Source: Nostoc sp. CHAB 5834 (GTDB lineage: Bacteria; Cyanobacteriota; Cyanobacteriia; Cyanobacteriales; Nostocaceae). From it: a stretch of DNA of 64,000 bases. Of this stretch, positions 28,509 to 37,462 are shown one piece after another. A program made the translations under genes and the position numbers. The notes beneath the pieces were generated by a model. That model was given only the letters and a program-made list of their open reading frames with translations, was not told where the DNA came from and ran no database searches. Position 1 is the stretch's first letter. Every line of letters begins with the position of its first letter. The stretch lies in assembly GCA_020829485.1 (NCBI GenBank), contig JAIVFU010000007.1, forward strand, positions 79,150-143,149, read 5' to 3'.

Positions 28509-29396
28509 GTGACAAAAAAACGTCAAAAAAATGTATGGAGGAGTGAGATTAATGACATCATTCGCGGTGCTTGCGGAGGTTTTTTATTTGGTATACCTTT
28601 ACTGTACACAATGGAGGTTTGGTGGATTGGATCATTGGTAAAACCACAACTGATGATGATGGCGATCGCATTCATGTTTATTGTGGTTTACTTGTTGAAT
28701 CAGACAGAAGGCTTTCGGAAACGCAGAGATAGCTGGCTAACTCCTCAAGCGGCAATGGATACCGTAGAAGCGATCGCGATCGGACTAGCTTGCTCTGCCT
28801 TTGTGCTGCTACTATTGCGAGAATTGACCCCAGAAACTTCCCTAAAGGAATCTTTAGGTAAAATCATCTTTGAAAGTGTGCCCTTCGCTCTCGGTGTAGC
28901 ATTAGCTAACCAGCTTTTAGGAGATACTAGAAATGGGAATGCAGAAGCACAAGGAAGCGATCGGGTAAACAGCACAACTAAGAACAAAGAGGATGAGTTA
29001 CAAGCCACCTTTGCCGATGTGGGTGGAACCTTAATTGGTGCAACCATAATTGCATTTAACATTGCTCCAACAGATGAAATTCCTATGCTTGCAGCCGCAG
29101 CCTCGCCACCTTGGCAGTTAGCAATGATCGCCACATCTTTGCTGATTTCTTATGGCATTGTATTTCAGGCTGGCTTTTCTGACCAGCAAAAGCGGAAACA
29201 GCAAAAGGGAATTTTCCAACGACCATCCAGTGAAACCATTATGTCCTACCTAGTATCACTACTAGCAAGCGCTTTTATGCTGTGGTTCTTTCAAAAGTTA
29301 ACTTTTAGCGACCCTTGGACAATGTGGTTAGATCACACCTTGATGCTCGGCTTACCTGCAACTATTGGCGGTGCAGCCGGAAGGTTAGCAATATGA
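28509..29396 (+). CDS. TIGR02587-family integral membrane protein
   Basis: 295 residues, GTG start preceded by AGTAAAGGAG. About eight hydrophobic segments are visible (e.g. GACGGFLFGIPLLYT, LMMMAIAFMFIVVYLL, AIAIGLACSAFVLLLL, GGTLIGATIIAFNIA, LAMIATSLLISYGIV, MSYLVSLLASAFMLWF, LGLPATIGGAAGRLAI). Sequence pattern and partner match the cyanobacterial/proteobacterial TIGR02587 protein, which has no known function. Its stop overlaps the start of the TIGR02588-like gene (ATGA), so the two are translationally coupled and probably form one membrane complex. Confidence 0.85.
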   Translation: MTKKRQKNVWRSEINDIIRGACGGFLFGIPLLYTMEVWWIGSLVKPQLMMMAIAFMFIVVYLLNQTEGFRKRRDSWLTPQAAMDTVEAIAIGLACSAFVLLLLRELTPETSLKESLGKIIFESVPFALGVALANQLLGDTRNGNAEAQGSDRVNSTTKNKEDELQATFADVGGTLIGATIIAFNIAPTDEIPMLAAAASPPWQLAMIATSLLISYGIVFQAGFSDQQKRKQQKGIFQRPSSETIMSYLVSLLASAFMLWFFQKLTFSDPWTMWLDHTLMLGLPATIGGAAGRLAI

Positions 29397-29788
29397 CTAA
29401 AACAGAACAACCATCACGCTCAATAGCTGAGTGGGTAACATTCAGCGTCGCCTCACTTATCCTAGCAATCATTGTGAGTTTGGTGGGCTACACTTGGCTG
29501 AACGAAAAGAATCAACCTCCCATCCTTTCTGTTAGCAAAAAACAAACAATTCGGGAAATTAATGGGCAATTTTATGTTCCCTTTGAAGTTGTGAATAGTG
29601 GAGGAGACACAGCCGAGTCAGTTCAAATTATGGCTGAGTTATTAATTAACGGCAAAGTTATAGAAACAGGAGAGCAACAGATTGACTTTTTATCTAGCGG
29701 AGAAAGTGAAGGAGGTGCATTTATATTTAGCCAGAACCCGCGCCAAGGTCAGTTAAATATGCGTGTTGGTAGCTATAAATTGCCGTAG
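29393..29788 (+). CDS. TIGR02588-family membrane-anchored protein
   Basis: 131 residues starting at the ATG overlapping the previous stop (MTKTEQPSRSIAEWVTFSVA). One N-terminal transmembrane helix (WVTFSVASLILAIIVSLVGY) is followed by a periplasmic beta-rich domain of about 90 residues (YVPFEVVNSGGDTAESVQIM) resembling a small immunoglobulin-like fold. It is always found paired with TIGR02587 proteins to my knowledge. A longer in-frame reading from 29315 would start inside the upstream gene and is unlikely. Confidence 0.85.
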   Translation: MTKTEQPSRSIAEWVTFSVASLILAIIVSLVGYTWLNEKNQPPILSVSKKQTIREINGQFYVPFEVVNSGGDTAESVQIMAELLINGKVIETGEQQIDFLSSGESEGGAFIFSQNPRQGQLNMRVGSYKLP

Positions 29789-29926
29789 TGAAGATTTAAA
29801 ACCGCAGATATAGCGATTCTTATGGGTAGGGACAAGGTACATACGTGTCAACTTAACGTAAAAGCCATGTCCCGCAAGGAACTGAAGTTCCTTGCTAATA
29901 GCGAAAGTCATCTGAAGATGACTAAA

Positions 29927-30047
29927 ATATATATCAATACGGTTCAGTTAAGGGCTAATTGTACAAAATTGTGGGTTTTGGAGACGCGATAAATCGCCGT
30001 CTCTACAAGTGTTTTGGTTTTATCTGAACTGTATTGAAATATATATC
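29927..30047. repeat. Zeta-family element, copy 3, nested
   Basis: Ends ATATCAATACGGTTCAG and CTGAACTGTATTGAAATAT are inverted repeats. The interior has GAGACGCGATAAATCGCCGTCTC. Inserted in an AT-rich gap of the cloverleaf. Confidence 0.7.
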
Positions 30048-30055
30048 CAAAAATC

Positions 30056-30157
30056 GGCGTTGCTGATTCCATGTATGAAAATATACCAAAATCCTTGTAG
30101 AGACGTAGCACTGCTACGTCTCTACATCCAGATTCATACTTCAATTCAGCAACGCCC
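30056..30157. repeat. Small inverted-repeat element (family eta), nested
   Basis: Ends GGCGTTGCTGA and TCAGCAACGCC, flanked by CAAAAATC on both sides (8-bp duplication). The interior holds a GTAGAGACGTAGCA..TGCTACGTCTCTAC hairpin. Confidence 0.75.
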
Positions 30158-30300
30158 AAAAATCTTTAGTCTACTTGAGTAGACTTTAGCTATTAGCCTT
30201 GAACTTTAGTTCAAGGCGGGTGAGTCAGCCAACAGTTAGGCTATTTGTAACTTAAGTAGACCCACCCGATAAAATTGGATAATTTATTTTTTGGAAATCT

Positions 30301-31068
30301 CTAAGCTTTAACCTTAGCTTTTGACCAAACGCCGTTTTCATCTTCATCATATTGCTGATGAACAGACTCCCAAGCGGCTTGTTCAGCAGTGAACTCGTCA
30401 TTTTTCTCATTGAATACAGTGTTATAGCGCTCAATAAATGTGCGTTGAGCTTCATCAGAAAGATGAGCGCGAACTTCAGGAGACAAGTCTTGTGGGCTGT
30501 TGCACTGTCCAGGACAAGAACGAGCAAAGGTTTTTTCAATTGTGTGAATTTCTTCGCCACCAGCACTTTCGAGCAGCAATTGAAATTCGCCAGTGCGATC
30601 GCTCGGAACTTCTGCCATCACTAAGAACTCGCCAGCTTGTAAGCGGGTTTGGTAGATAGCCGCTTTATCTTCTGGCATCCCCAAAGTAGTTAGAACCGAT
30701 ACTAGACCGGCACCTGCACTACCTGCGATCGCTCCACTAGCAGCCCCCAACAGCACTGCACCAATAGGCCCTGCTGCCACAATTGGGCCGACAAAGGGAA
30801 TAAACAGTACGCCTACACCCGTGAGCAAACTTAGAAAGGAACCAAACAAGGAACCAAAAACTGCTCCTGTTCTCAAACCTCCCAGAATCACATCTTTTTT
30901 ACTAATAAAGCCAGCGATTCTAGTTTCCGACTGGAAATTTCTACCCATGACCGAAATATAATCTCTAGGCACACCCCTGTCTAATAAGCGCCGAATCACA
31001 TCATCAATTTGCTTCTGTTCTTTAAATACACCAGAGATAGTCCGTTCTGCTTTATATACTTCTGACAC
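30301..31068 (-). CDS. Stress protein with YflT-like N terminus and ChaB-like C terminus
   Basis: 255 residues. The N-terminal 45 residues ([32 protein letters not shown]) resemble general-stress 17M/YflT domains. Residues about 65-125 are a long glycine-rich hydrophobic hairpin ([38 protein letters not shown]) that probably inserts in the membrane. The C-terminal 60 residues ([32 protein letters not shown]) match the ChaB family of small putative cation-transport regulators. Sits between Dps and the TIGR02587/88 pair in a stress-gene neighbourhood. Function is unknown beyond these resemblances. Confidence 0.75.
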   Translation of the reverse strand: MSEVYKAERTISGVFKEQKQIDDVIRRLLDRGVPRDYISVMGRNFQSETRIAGFISKKDVILGGLRTGAVFGSLFGSFLSLLTGVGVLFIPFVGPIVAAGPIGAVLLGAASGAIAGSAGAGLVSVLTTLGMPEDKAAIYQTRLQAGEFLVMAEVPSDRTGEFQLLLESAGGEEIHTIEKTFARSCPGQCNSPQDLSPEVRAHLSDEAQRTFIERYNTVFNEKNDEFTAEQAAWESVHQQYDEDENGVWSKAKVKA

Positions 31069-31154
31069 TTAAAACCCCCTGTTTGGTTTGTTTTATCTTG
31101 TTTTTGTAATGAATATGGCAAATAGGTAGATGCAGGTAGATTAATTCCTTAACG

Positions 31155-31191
31155 CCAGTTAGAAGGAGAAATCAATCGTCCTTCTAACTGG
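31155..31191. terminator. Strong hairpin between dps and the YflT/ChaB gene
   Basis: CCAGTTAGAAGG pairs perfectly with CCTTCTAACTGG (12-bp stem, 13-base loop). A TTTT run follows on the + strand only; on the minus strand, the direction of dps, no T-run follows. It may act as an attenuator or processing site after dps. Confidence 0.5.
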
Positions 31192-31228
31192 TTTTACAGA
31201 CAACTATCCTCTAGTCAAACCTTAGGAG

Positions 31229-31768
31229 CTACACACCTACAGGAGTCTTAGCCCCTTCTGCTGGCTGTCTACCATCTGGGCCCAGTGCTTCGCCTTCAAT
31301 GAATGAACGCAGCATCCAAGCCATTTCCTCATGCTGTTCCATCAGTCCAGTCAGAAAGTCAGCAGTTCCCTGATCGTGAAACTGATCACCAGACTGATCT
31401 ACATGATCCCTTAAGTTCCGAATAACTTGCTCATGATCATTCACCAGATTAGATACCATCCCCGTTGCTGTGGGAACATTACCAGCATGTTCCTTGAGGC
31501 TAGCAATCTTGAGAAATCCTTCCATTGTGCCAACAGGATAACCGCCCAAAGCACGAGTCCGCTCTGCCAAAGCATCAATATTTAGAGTTAGCGTTTGGTA
31601 GTGTTCTTCCCAAAGCTGGTGCAAAGAGCGGAATTGAGGGCCAACGACATCCCAGTGATACTTTTTGGTTTTCACCAACAGTAGATAGGCATCTGCCAAA
31701 TCTTGGTTTAACAGATTAATTACACCTTGACGCTGTTCTTCAGTCAAACCAATGTTTATCGAACGCAT
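31229..31768 (-). CDS. dps: Dps-family DNA-protection ferritin
   Basis: 179 residues. Ferroxidase ligands occur at the canonical spacing: H38 (KKYHWDVVG), H50, D65 and E69 (NIDALAERTRALGG), which assemble between two-fold related subunits. The dodecamer oxidises Fe2+ with H2O2 and stores iron, protecting DNA. The C-terminal tail (EALGPDGRQPAEGAKTPVGV) is short and not strongly basic, so direct DNA binding is uncertain. Nostoc-type cyanobacteria hold several Dps proteins with different metal specificity. Neighbours are stress genes. Confidence 0.95.
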   Translation of the reverse strand: MRSINIGLTEEQRQGVINLLNQDLADAYLLLVKTKKYHWDVVGPQFRSLHQLWEEHYQTLTLNIDALAERTRALGGYPVGTMEGFLKIASLKEHAGNVPTATGMVSNLVNDHEQVIRNLRDHVDQSGDQFHDQGTADFLTGLMEQHEEMAWMLRSFIEGEALGPDGRQPAEGAKTPVGV

Positions 31769-32280
31769 TGTTTTCCATCCCTAAGCAAAGTTATTCATTA
31801 ATTTCTCAAATTTCAGATAGATTCCACATCAACCAAAGGTAACATTGTCGGCTGAAATTAATTACTAAATTATTTACTATGCCTATGCCTTAATAGGTAG
31901 TGTTAAACCAATATTCTAGTAATTAGCGAACTTCATTGATTTTTTTGGCTACAATATAATTATCAATTTAAGTAAGTAGGCGAGAATAAATCAAAGTAGA
32001 TTAAGTAATGTAAAAAATCTTGAGAGGAGTTCGTAGTGAACGCGAGTGCGTCTCGTAGAGAGCGGCTCCAGCCCTCAAATTAGGACTAAAGTCTTACTAC
32101 AAACCTCTTCATTATTCACGCCGCTCTACTTATATTTAATCAACATTATGCAAACCCAGTTTCACTATAGAAGATGCCCAAATTAAATTGTAGTAGTCAT
32201 GTTAAGAATACTAATTAGTAATGGGTAACTGCATTTACGCAATCACCCATTACTACAGAACTATTACCAGAACTATTAAT
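31769..32280. other. Intergenic, repeat fragments only
   Basis: AT-rich leader of dps, then a dispersed repeat at about 32028-32110 (GTTCGTAGTGAACGCGAGTG, GCGTCTCGTAGAGAG, ACTAAAGTCTTACTACAAAC) also partly found at about 36497-36530. No gene seen. Confidence 0.45.
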
Positions 32281-32631
32281 TTAGTTCTTACCTGTAATTT
32301 TCCCCAATGCATTCTTTATATTTTCTTCCACTGAGGTTGCAGCCTGGGAATTTTCTGGACGCTTCTGCTTGTCAATATCAGCAGCTCCCTGAACCTCATT
32401 AAGTCCTTCGTTAGTCTCTTTTTGAGTCTTTTTCAATCCTATTGGTGGTGCTTTACCGGCCTCATCAGTTTTTGCCTGAATGTCAAGCAGTTGTGTAGTA
32501 CCTTCGGTAGGTTTACTTTGGTAGCTATCGATCGCAAAAGCAGGAAAAGCACTAGATAATAATAATAAGGCGCAAGTAAAAGCCACAACTAGGAAGCGTA
32601 CTGGACTTAAGACAGAAGCAATAATTTTCAT
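32281..32631 (-). CDS. Small exported protein, low-temperature-induced-like
   Basis: 116 residues with a signal peptide (basic start, hydrophobic FLVVAFTCALLLLSSAFPAF, cleavage after AFA at about 33). The mature part is hydrophilic: LLDIQAKTDEAGKAPPIGLK, NEVQGAADIDKQKRPENSQ and VEENIKNALGKITGKN. It resembles small lumenal or periplasmic proteins annotated as low-temperature-induced in Nostocales; that link is from memory and uncertain. It lies in the same stress neighbourhood as CsbD and Dps. Confidence 0.65.
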   Translation of the reverse strand: MKIIASVLSPVRFLVVAFTCALLLLSSAFPAFAIDSYQSKPTEGTTQLLDIQAKTDEAGKAPPIGLKKTQKETNEGLNEVQGAADIDKQKRPENSQAATSVEENIKNALGKITGKN

Positions 32632-33021
32632 TTGAAATCCTCGATAACAGCTTTAACAACGCAGAACTTAGACTGAAATAGCGGCAAATCACACCTTACT
32701 TGGTAAAGAGCAATAGTAAAGATAGCCAGCTAGACTTCAATCTTAAAGTTTTTTAGAAACGAACCTGACGAAGAAATTGTCTTAGGATTTCTGCATCGAA
32801 CTATTTAAGGGATAATAACCAAATACCACCTTAATTCTTTAGCAAAATCATTACGTTTTTTATTGACAATCTTCTCTCAAGGTTCTCTGTTTCTACTTGT
32901 ACTTTGAAAATGCTAATGCCTGCATCAATCTCTAGAATGAAATTTACTATATCTTTAGTTATAATAAAATCAGTCTGTAGGTATATCGACTTAATATAGT
33001 TTTAGCAAGCTAATGGCTCTA
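32632..33021. other. Intergenic, nothing recognised
   Basis: AT-rich leader of the small exported protein gene. No coding frame, strong hairpin or known motif seen. Confidence 0.4.
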
Positions 33022-33136
33022 CTATAGGACTCATATTTGATTTTTGAACAAAACTCAGTACACCTTTATTCCTTCTTCCCAATCCCCAGTCCCTTACCTC
33101 TACGAGTGATTCAGAAATCAAATTGGATTGCTATAT
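33022..33136. repeat. Theta-family element, copy 2
   Basis: Near-identical to 14147-14260 (a few substitutions, e.g. CCCAATCCCC for CCCAGTCCCC), with the same inverted ends ATTTGATTTTTGAA/TTCAGAAATCAAAT. Confidence 0.8.
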
Positions 33137-33273
33137 TATCTTCAGTTAGCTTGACTTGATCCAATCAAAGAGCTTTAAGGACTATACCCCTTAACCGAAA
33201 CTTATTGTAAGTGGAGGAGCAAACACAAAATTATACCCCTCTGCGTCTTAATAGTCCCCATTGACAATTTTCT

Positions 33274-34374
33274 CTAAACTTGATAAGTCTGTCTTATTAC
33301 CTCTTCTATCGAACTTACACGATGGAACATTTCTATTAATTCATGGGATTTTGTTTTTCGCTTCGCCAGCATTACTTTTAACGGCGTTAAATAATGAACA
33401 TCTGCGTCATCTCCTAAAGCAACTTCGGCTGCTTGCAAGACTTTTGTCGCATTCCTAAAAATATCCTCGTTATCAAACCCTTCTTTTGCAGAAAGTTGGT
33501 GTAATGCTGCATCGGGTACAGTTGCTCTATCAAGCAAGGTTTCATCTAACACCAAACCTTTTAATAATGCCAGTAAACCTGCATAGATTAAAAAGTCATC
33601 ACAACTATCACAAGTCTTAAATTCAATGCGTCCCACTTCCGCCGGAATGCGGGCAATTTTTGTTAAGGAAGGTGTACTATCAATCAGTTCTTCCTGTTTC
33701 TCAACAAAAACTAAGACTGCTGGTCTTTTTCCATTTCTAATAAACGTTCGTACCGATAGCCCATCCCATAAACCTCCCTTATAAAAAGGGGAACTATAAC
33801 TAAAAGGGACGATATAAGGACTGTAATAAGTTAACTTTCTCCCAATATCAATTACACCTTCAGTAGATAAATCTGCCACTGAAATATTTAAATCTGGCCC
33901 GTATGACACCATGTAAATATTAGCAGTTTGTTCATCAGGATAAGCCTCTAGCTGCTTGATTTCATAATCGTTTAATGGGGGATGAGGTTCAAAAACCGGA
34001 TTGTAGGGATTAAAACTGACTAAAACTGGTGAGAAGCCAAAGTTAGCAGCAACCTCACATAGCAAGTGAAAACTTTCTGATAATTCAGTAATAGCGCCTT
34101 GAATATTAGAGTGTATGGTCGTTCTAATTTCGATACCTTTGGCATGACAGTCTATCACTTTGTCGTAATCTGCAAATCGTTCAAATCCCTCAATGTACCA
34201 TCTTTTCATCTTAATACCTGCATCCCCGACGCGCAGTTGAGGATAGTCGCTAGGGTATGTAGGTAGCCTTTCAATAATTTGATTGAAATCAGCAAATTTT
34301 GTGTGACAAAAATCAGCAAACTTTCCTTCTTTGTTTAGGAAAGCAACTTCATGCTCAATGCCAAATAAAAACAT
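33274..34374 (-). CDS. Glutamate-cysteine ligase-like (GCS2/carboxylate-amine ligase family) protein
   Basis: 366 residues with the GCS2 fold signature: MFLFGIEHEVAFLN (metal-binding Glu in GIEHE), VIDCHAKGIEIRTTIHS, HLLCEVAANFGFSPVLVSFN, and PAEVGRIEFKTCDSC (RIEFK acidic/basic active-site strand). Members couple glutamate or another carboxylate to an amine using ATP. Whether this one makes gamma-glutamylcysteine is unclear; the dedicated cyanobacterial GshA reads differently to my knowledge. Monocistronic, convergent with nothing, and divergent from the TerB-like gene. Confidence 0.65.
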   Translation of the reverse strand: MFLFGIEHEVAFLNKEGKFADFCHTKFADFNQIIERLPTYPSDYPQLRVGDAGIKMKRWYIEGFERFADYDKVIDCHAKGIEIRTTIHSNIQGAITELSESFHLLCEVAANFGFSPVLVSFNPYNPVFEPHPPLNDYEIKQLEAYPDEQTANIYMVSYGPDLNISVADLSTEGVIDIGRKLTYYSPYIVPFSYSSPFYKGGLWDGLSVRTFIRNGKRPAVLVFVEKQEELIDSTPSLTKIARIPAEVGRIEFKTCDSCDDFLIYAGLLALLKGLVLDETLLDRATVPDAALHQLSAKEGFDNEDIFRNATKVLQAAEVALGDDADVHYLTPLKVMLAKRKTKSHELIEMFHRVSSIEEVIRQTYQV

Positions 34375-34637
34375 TATGTATACCTTAATTGCTTAGAGCG
34401 AACCTAATTTAACTAATGCCAAGCGATAAGAATCCCACAGAGGAGGAAATAACATTATTAAACTAAAATGGATTTTACCCCAAGACCGACTATTGGAATT
34501 TGGAAATTTCTCTGGTTTATTTCTTGAGGCAGCTACGTCTACGCGCTTTCTTGGTTTTTGTGTGCTGTCCCACTATCTTCATAGTCGCTGGGTAGGGTAA
34601 CTTAGTAGTGACTGAGGAAAGCTTGAGACGTGAGTTT

Positions 34638-35312
34638 ATGACAAGTACCGTTCAATCCCCCTACAGCAACGAACAGATTGCCGCTTGGTTGCGTGGGCTG
34701 CTCACCATTGCTTGGGCAGATGGTAATTTTGATGCCCAAGAACAGGAATTAATTGCCAGCATCACCAAAAATGAATTAGCTCCTAAGATTAAATGGGACT
34801 CACTAGAGGTAATTACGCCAGAAGAATTAGCCGTAGTCTTGGGTAAAGGTACACCAGCTGCGGAAAATTTCTTAAGGACAGCGATAATGGTAGCGATCGC
34901 AGATGGTACTTATTCTCCCAGTGAAGATCAGGTTCTGCATGAGTTTTGCCAAGCCTTAGAACAGCCAGAGAATTTACTAGAAGCCCTTCGCCACACCCTA
35001 GAACACCCACAGCTTACCCCCACTATCGCCAGCACTGGGCTTACAAAGCGTCAAATTGATGCACTACACCCCCTGCGTGACTGGCTAGATCGGCTAGATA
35101 TCCAAGACCCAAGAGTAGCCCGCTTTTTGTGTAAAATGATTCCCTCCCAGTGTCCATTTGAGCGGGATGTCACTTTATTTGGACGAAAGATTGTCCATAT
35201 ACCGCCGATGTGTAAAATCAACCCCTTGTATGAGCAACTGGTGGGCTTACGTTTCCGCGCCCTTTCTTACCTGGCAGATAAATGTGGTGAAGATGTTTCA
35301 CCATATATTTAG
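34638..35312 (+). CDS. TerB-like domain fused to Mo-dependent nitrogenase C-terminal domain
   Basis: About 224 residues from the ATG giving MTSTVQSPYSNEQIA; an upstream in-frame GTG at 34608 is an alternative start. Residues 20-130 are a TerB-like helical bundle (LRGLLTIAWADGNFDAQEQE, MVAIADGTYSPSEDQVLHEF) with the conserved acidic metal-binding pattern. Residues about 145-224 match the domain named after the C terminus of Mo-dependent nitrogenase proteins (LHPLRDWLDRLDIQDPRVAR, MIPSQCPFERDVTLFGRKIV, PPMCKINPLYEQLVGLRFRA). In cyanobacteria this domain is widespread outside nitrogenase, so a nitrogen-fixation role does not follow. Located 75 bp upstream of obg. Confidence 0.8.
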   Translation: MTSTVQSPYSNEQIAAWLRGLLTIAWADGNFDAQEQELIASITKNELAPKIKWDSLEVITPEELAVVLGKGTPAAENFLRTAIMVAIADGTYSPSEDQVLHEFCQALEQPENLLEALRHTLEHPQLTPTIASTGLTKRQIDALHPLRDWLDRLDIQDPRVARFLCKMIPSQCPFERDVTLFGRKIVHIPPMCKINPLYEQLVGLRFRALSYLADKCGEDVSPYI

Positions 35313-35387
35313 TTAAAGTGGAGAGTGAGGAGTTATAATTTTTAATTCCTAAATTCCTAACTCCTCACTTCTCACTATTACTTAAGT

Positions 35388-36416
35388 ATGCAATTTATCG
35401 ACCAAGCAAAAATTGAAGTTGAAGCTGGTAAGGGCGGCGATGGTATTGTCGCCTTCCGGCGAGAAAAATACGTGCCGACTGGTGGCCCCTCTGGTGGTAA
35501 TGGGGGAAGAGGCGGTTCGGTATTTTTCGTTGCCGACGAAAACCTGCAAACCTTGCTGGACTTCAGATATAACCATCGCTTTCAGGCAGAAAAAGGGACT
35601 CGTGGTGGGCCAAATAACTGTACTGGAGCAGGAGGAAAGGATTTAATTATCGAAGTTCCCTGTGGTACAACCATTTATGATGCTGAAACTGGCGAATTGC
35701 TAGGGGATTTAACTGAGCCTAAGCAGACTTTGCTGATTGCCCAAGGTGGTAAAGGCGGATTAGGAAATCAGCATTTCTTGAGTAACCGTAACCGCGCCCC
35801 AGAATACGCTCTCCCAGGATTACCAGGCGAAATAAAGCAGCTGCGACTAGAGTTGAAACTTTTGGCAGAAGTCGGGATTATTGGCTTACCAAATGCTGGT
35901 AAATCCACTCTAATTTCATCTTTATCAGCAGCACGTCCAAAAATCGCAGATTACCCCTTCACTACCCTCATCCCAAATTTGGGTGTAGTGCGGAAACCTA
36001 CTGGTGATGGTACTGTTTTCGCCGACATTCCCGGATTAATTGAGGGAGCGGCTCACGGTGCAGGGCTGGGACACGATTTCTTACGTCACATCGAGCGCAC
36101 GCGAGTACTACTTCACCTAATTGATGCCACTAGTGATGATGTGGTTAGAGACTACAACACAATTAAGGAAGAATTACAAGCTTATGGACGAGGTTTAGCA
36201 GAACGCCCACAAATTTTGGCGCTGAACAAAATTGATGCAGTTGATCGGGAAACGGTCGATTTAGAGGCGTTAGCCACCCAACTTAATCATCTTTCCTACG
36301 CACCGGTTTTTGTGATTTCAGCAGTTACTCGCACCGGCTTAGAGCCTATGCTACAAGAAATTTGGGGAATTCTCGACCAAATGAAGGTTCCTCAAGAAGT
36401 GGAGGTATTTAGATAA
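35388..36416 (+). CDS. obg: GTPase Obg/CgtA
   Basis: 342 residues. The glycine-rich Obg fold (1-157) contains [20 protein letters not shown] and [11 protein letters not shown]. The G domain (about 158-330) has G1 [10 protein letters not shown]3 [10 protein letters not shown]4 NKID and G5-like ISAV. The enzyme is a ribosome-associated GTPase involved in large-subunit maturation and the stringent response. Length matches family members without a C-terminal extension. The start ATG gives [19 protein letters not shown]. Confidence 0.97.
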   Translation: MQFIDQAKIEVEAGKGGDGIVAFRREKYVPTGGPSGGNGGRGGSVFFVADENLQTLLDFRYNHRFQAEKGTRGGPNNCTGAGGKDLIIEVPCGTTIYDAETGELLGDLTEPKQTLLIAQGGKGGLGNQHFLSNRNRAPEYALPGLPGEIKQLRLELKLLAEVGIIGLPNAGKSTLISSLSAARPKIADYPFTTLIPNLGVVRKPTGDGTVFADIPGLIEGAAHGAGLGHDFLRHIERTRVLLHLIDATSDDVVRDYNTIKEELQAYGRGLAERPQILALNKIDAVDRETVDLEALATQLNHLSYAPVFVISAVTRTGLEPMLQEIWGILDQMKVPQEVEVFR

Positions 36417-36446
36417 TTCGTAATTCGTAATTCGTAATTCGTAATT
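36414..36446. repeat. Heptamer tandem repeat AATTCGT
   Basis: Four copies of AATTCGT directly after the obg stop, a common Nostoc heptamer. Confidence 0.8.
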
Positions 36447-36674
36447 ACTGCTTTTACAAGGGAAGTAACTGTTAGCAAAAGATGCTATAGGACTGTTCGT
36501 GGAAGCAAGCTACGCGCAGCGTCTCGTAGAGAAGTGCGAGTTACGCTAACGCATTTATCAACTGTGGCGTGGCTTTGTTAAGTAGCATGATTGATACGAA
36601 ACCTTAAAGTGCTTACTATATCGTCAAATTCGTACACTAGACTAGAACTACAGGGTAACAATCAGAGGAATATT

Positions 36675-37280
36675 ATGATGAGCGATCGCGACTACACATT
36701 AATTATTGACAAAAGCGGTAGTATGTCCACACCCGATCAAGTGGGTGGTAGAAGTAGATGGGATATAGCCCAAGAGTCTACTCTAGCTTTGGCAAGAAAG
36801 GCCGAACAGTTTGACCCCGATGGCATTACTGTGTACTTGTTTTCCGGTAGATTTAAACGCTACGATGATGTCACTTCTGCCAAAGTTGGACAAATATTTC
36901 TCGAAAATGACCCTTCTGGAACAACAAACTTAGCATCTGTACTTCAAGATGCCCTCAATAACTACTTTCAACGCAAAGCTGCCGGTAAAAGCAAGCCAAA
37001 CGGAGAGACAATTTTAGTCATTACCGATGGTGAACCAGACGATCGCAAAGCTGTATTTGAAGTGATCATTCATGCGACTCGCCAGATGGAACGTGATGAA
37101 GAATTAGGAATTTCGATCATTCAAGTGGGTTCAGATGCCCAAGCAACTAAGTTCCTCAAAGCTTTGGACGATCAGTTGCAAAGTGTCGGCGCTAAATTTG
37201 ATATTTGTGATACCGTCACTTTAGACGACTTAGAAGATATGAGCCTTGTAGATGTATTGACGAACGCAATAACTGACTGA
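36675..37280 (+). CDS. von Willebrand factor A (vWA) domain protein, first copy
   Basis: 201 residues from the ATG preceded by AGAGGAATATT, giving MMSDRDYTLIIDKSGSMS; an in-frame reading from 36591 has no ribosome-binding site. The whole protein is one vWA domain with a complete MIDAS metal site: DKSGS (DxSxS), DPSGTTNLASVL (Thr) and ITDGEPDD (Asp). Soluble, no signal peptide. About 65% identical by eye to the next gene. Such TerY-like small vWA proteins scaffold metal-dependent assemblies. It forms a three-gene cluster with the paralog and a coiled-coil protein. Confidence 0.85.
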   Translation: MMSDRDYTLIIDKSGSMSTPDQVGGRSRWDIAQESTLALARKAEQFDPDGITVYLFSGRFKRYDDVTSAKVGQIFLENDPSGTTNLASVLQDALNNYFQRKAAGKSKPNGETILVITDGEPDDRKAVFEVIIHATRQMERDEELGISIIQVGSDAQATKFLKALDDQLQSVGAKFDICDTVTLDDLEDMSLVDVLTNAITD

Positions 37281-37312
37281 TGCGTTGTTCGCCCATAGTC
37301 CAGTAACAAATT

Positions 37313-37354
37313 TTAGATTTTAAATTTTAAATCCTTCAATTTAAAATTTAAATC
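37313..37354. other. AT-rich inverted repeat between vWA genes
   Basis: AGATTTTAAATTTTAAAT pairs with ATTTAAAATTTAAATCT around CCTTCA, then short direct repeats of ATCTAAAATC/ATCCAAAATC up to about 37435. It may terminate or stabilise the upstream message. Confidence 0.5.
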
Positions 37355-37462
37355 TAGTTTCAACTATGAAAATTCCAATCCCCTACCTTTAGGTTAACGG
37401 TTAATCTAAAATCTAAAATCCAAAATCCAAAATTGATTGACTTTTAATTGGAGAATTGAATC

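Larger units (their letters stand above)
29840..30270. repeat. Composite: gamma/cloverleaf element split by two other elements
   Basis: Left part has CATACGTGTCAACTTAACG and half a cloverleaf ending AGTCATCTGAAGATGACT (to about 29923). Right part resumes at about 30158 with AGTCTACTTGAGTAGACT and CCTTGAACTTTAGTTCAAGG and a decayed end GTAACTTAAGTAGACCC. Between them sit a zeta element (29927-30047) and an eta element (30056-30157). Confidence 0.75.
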
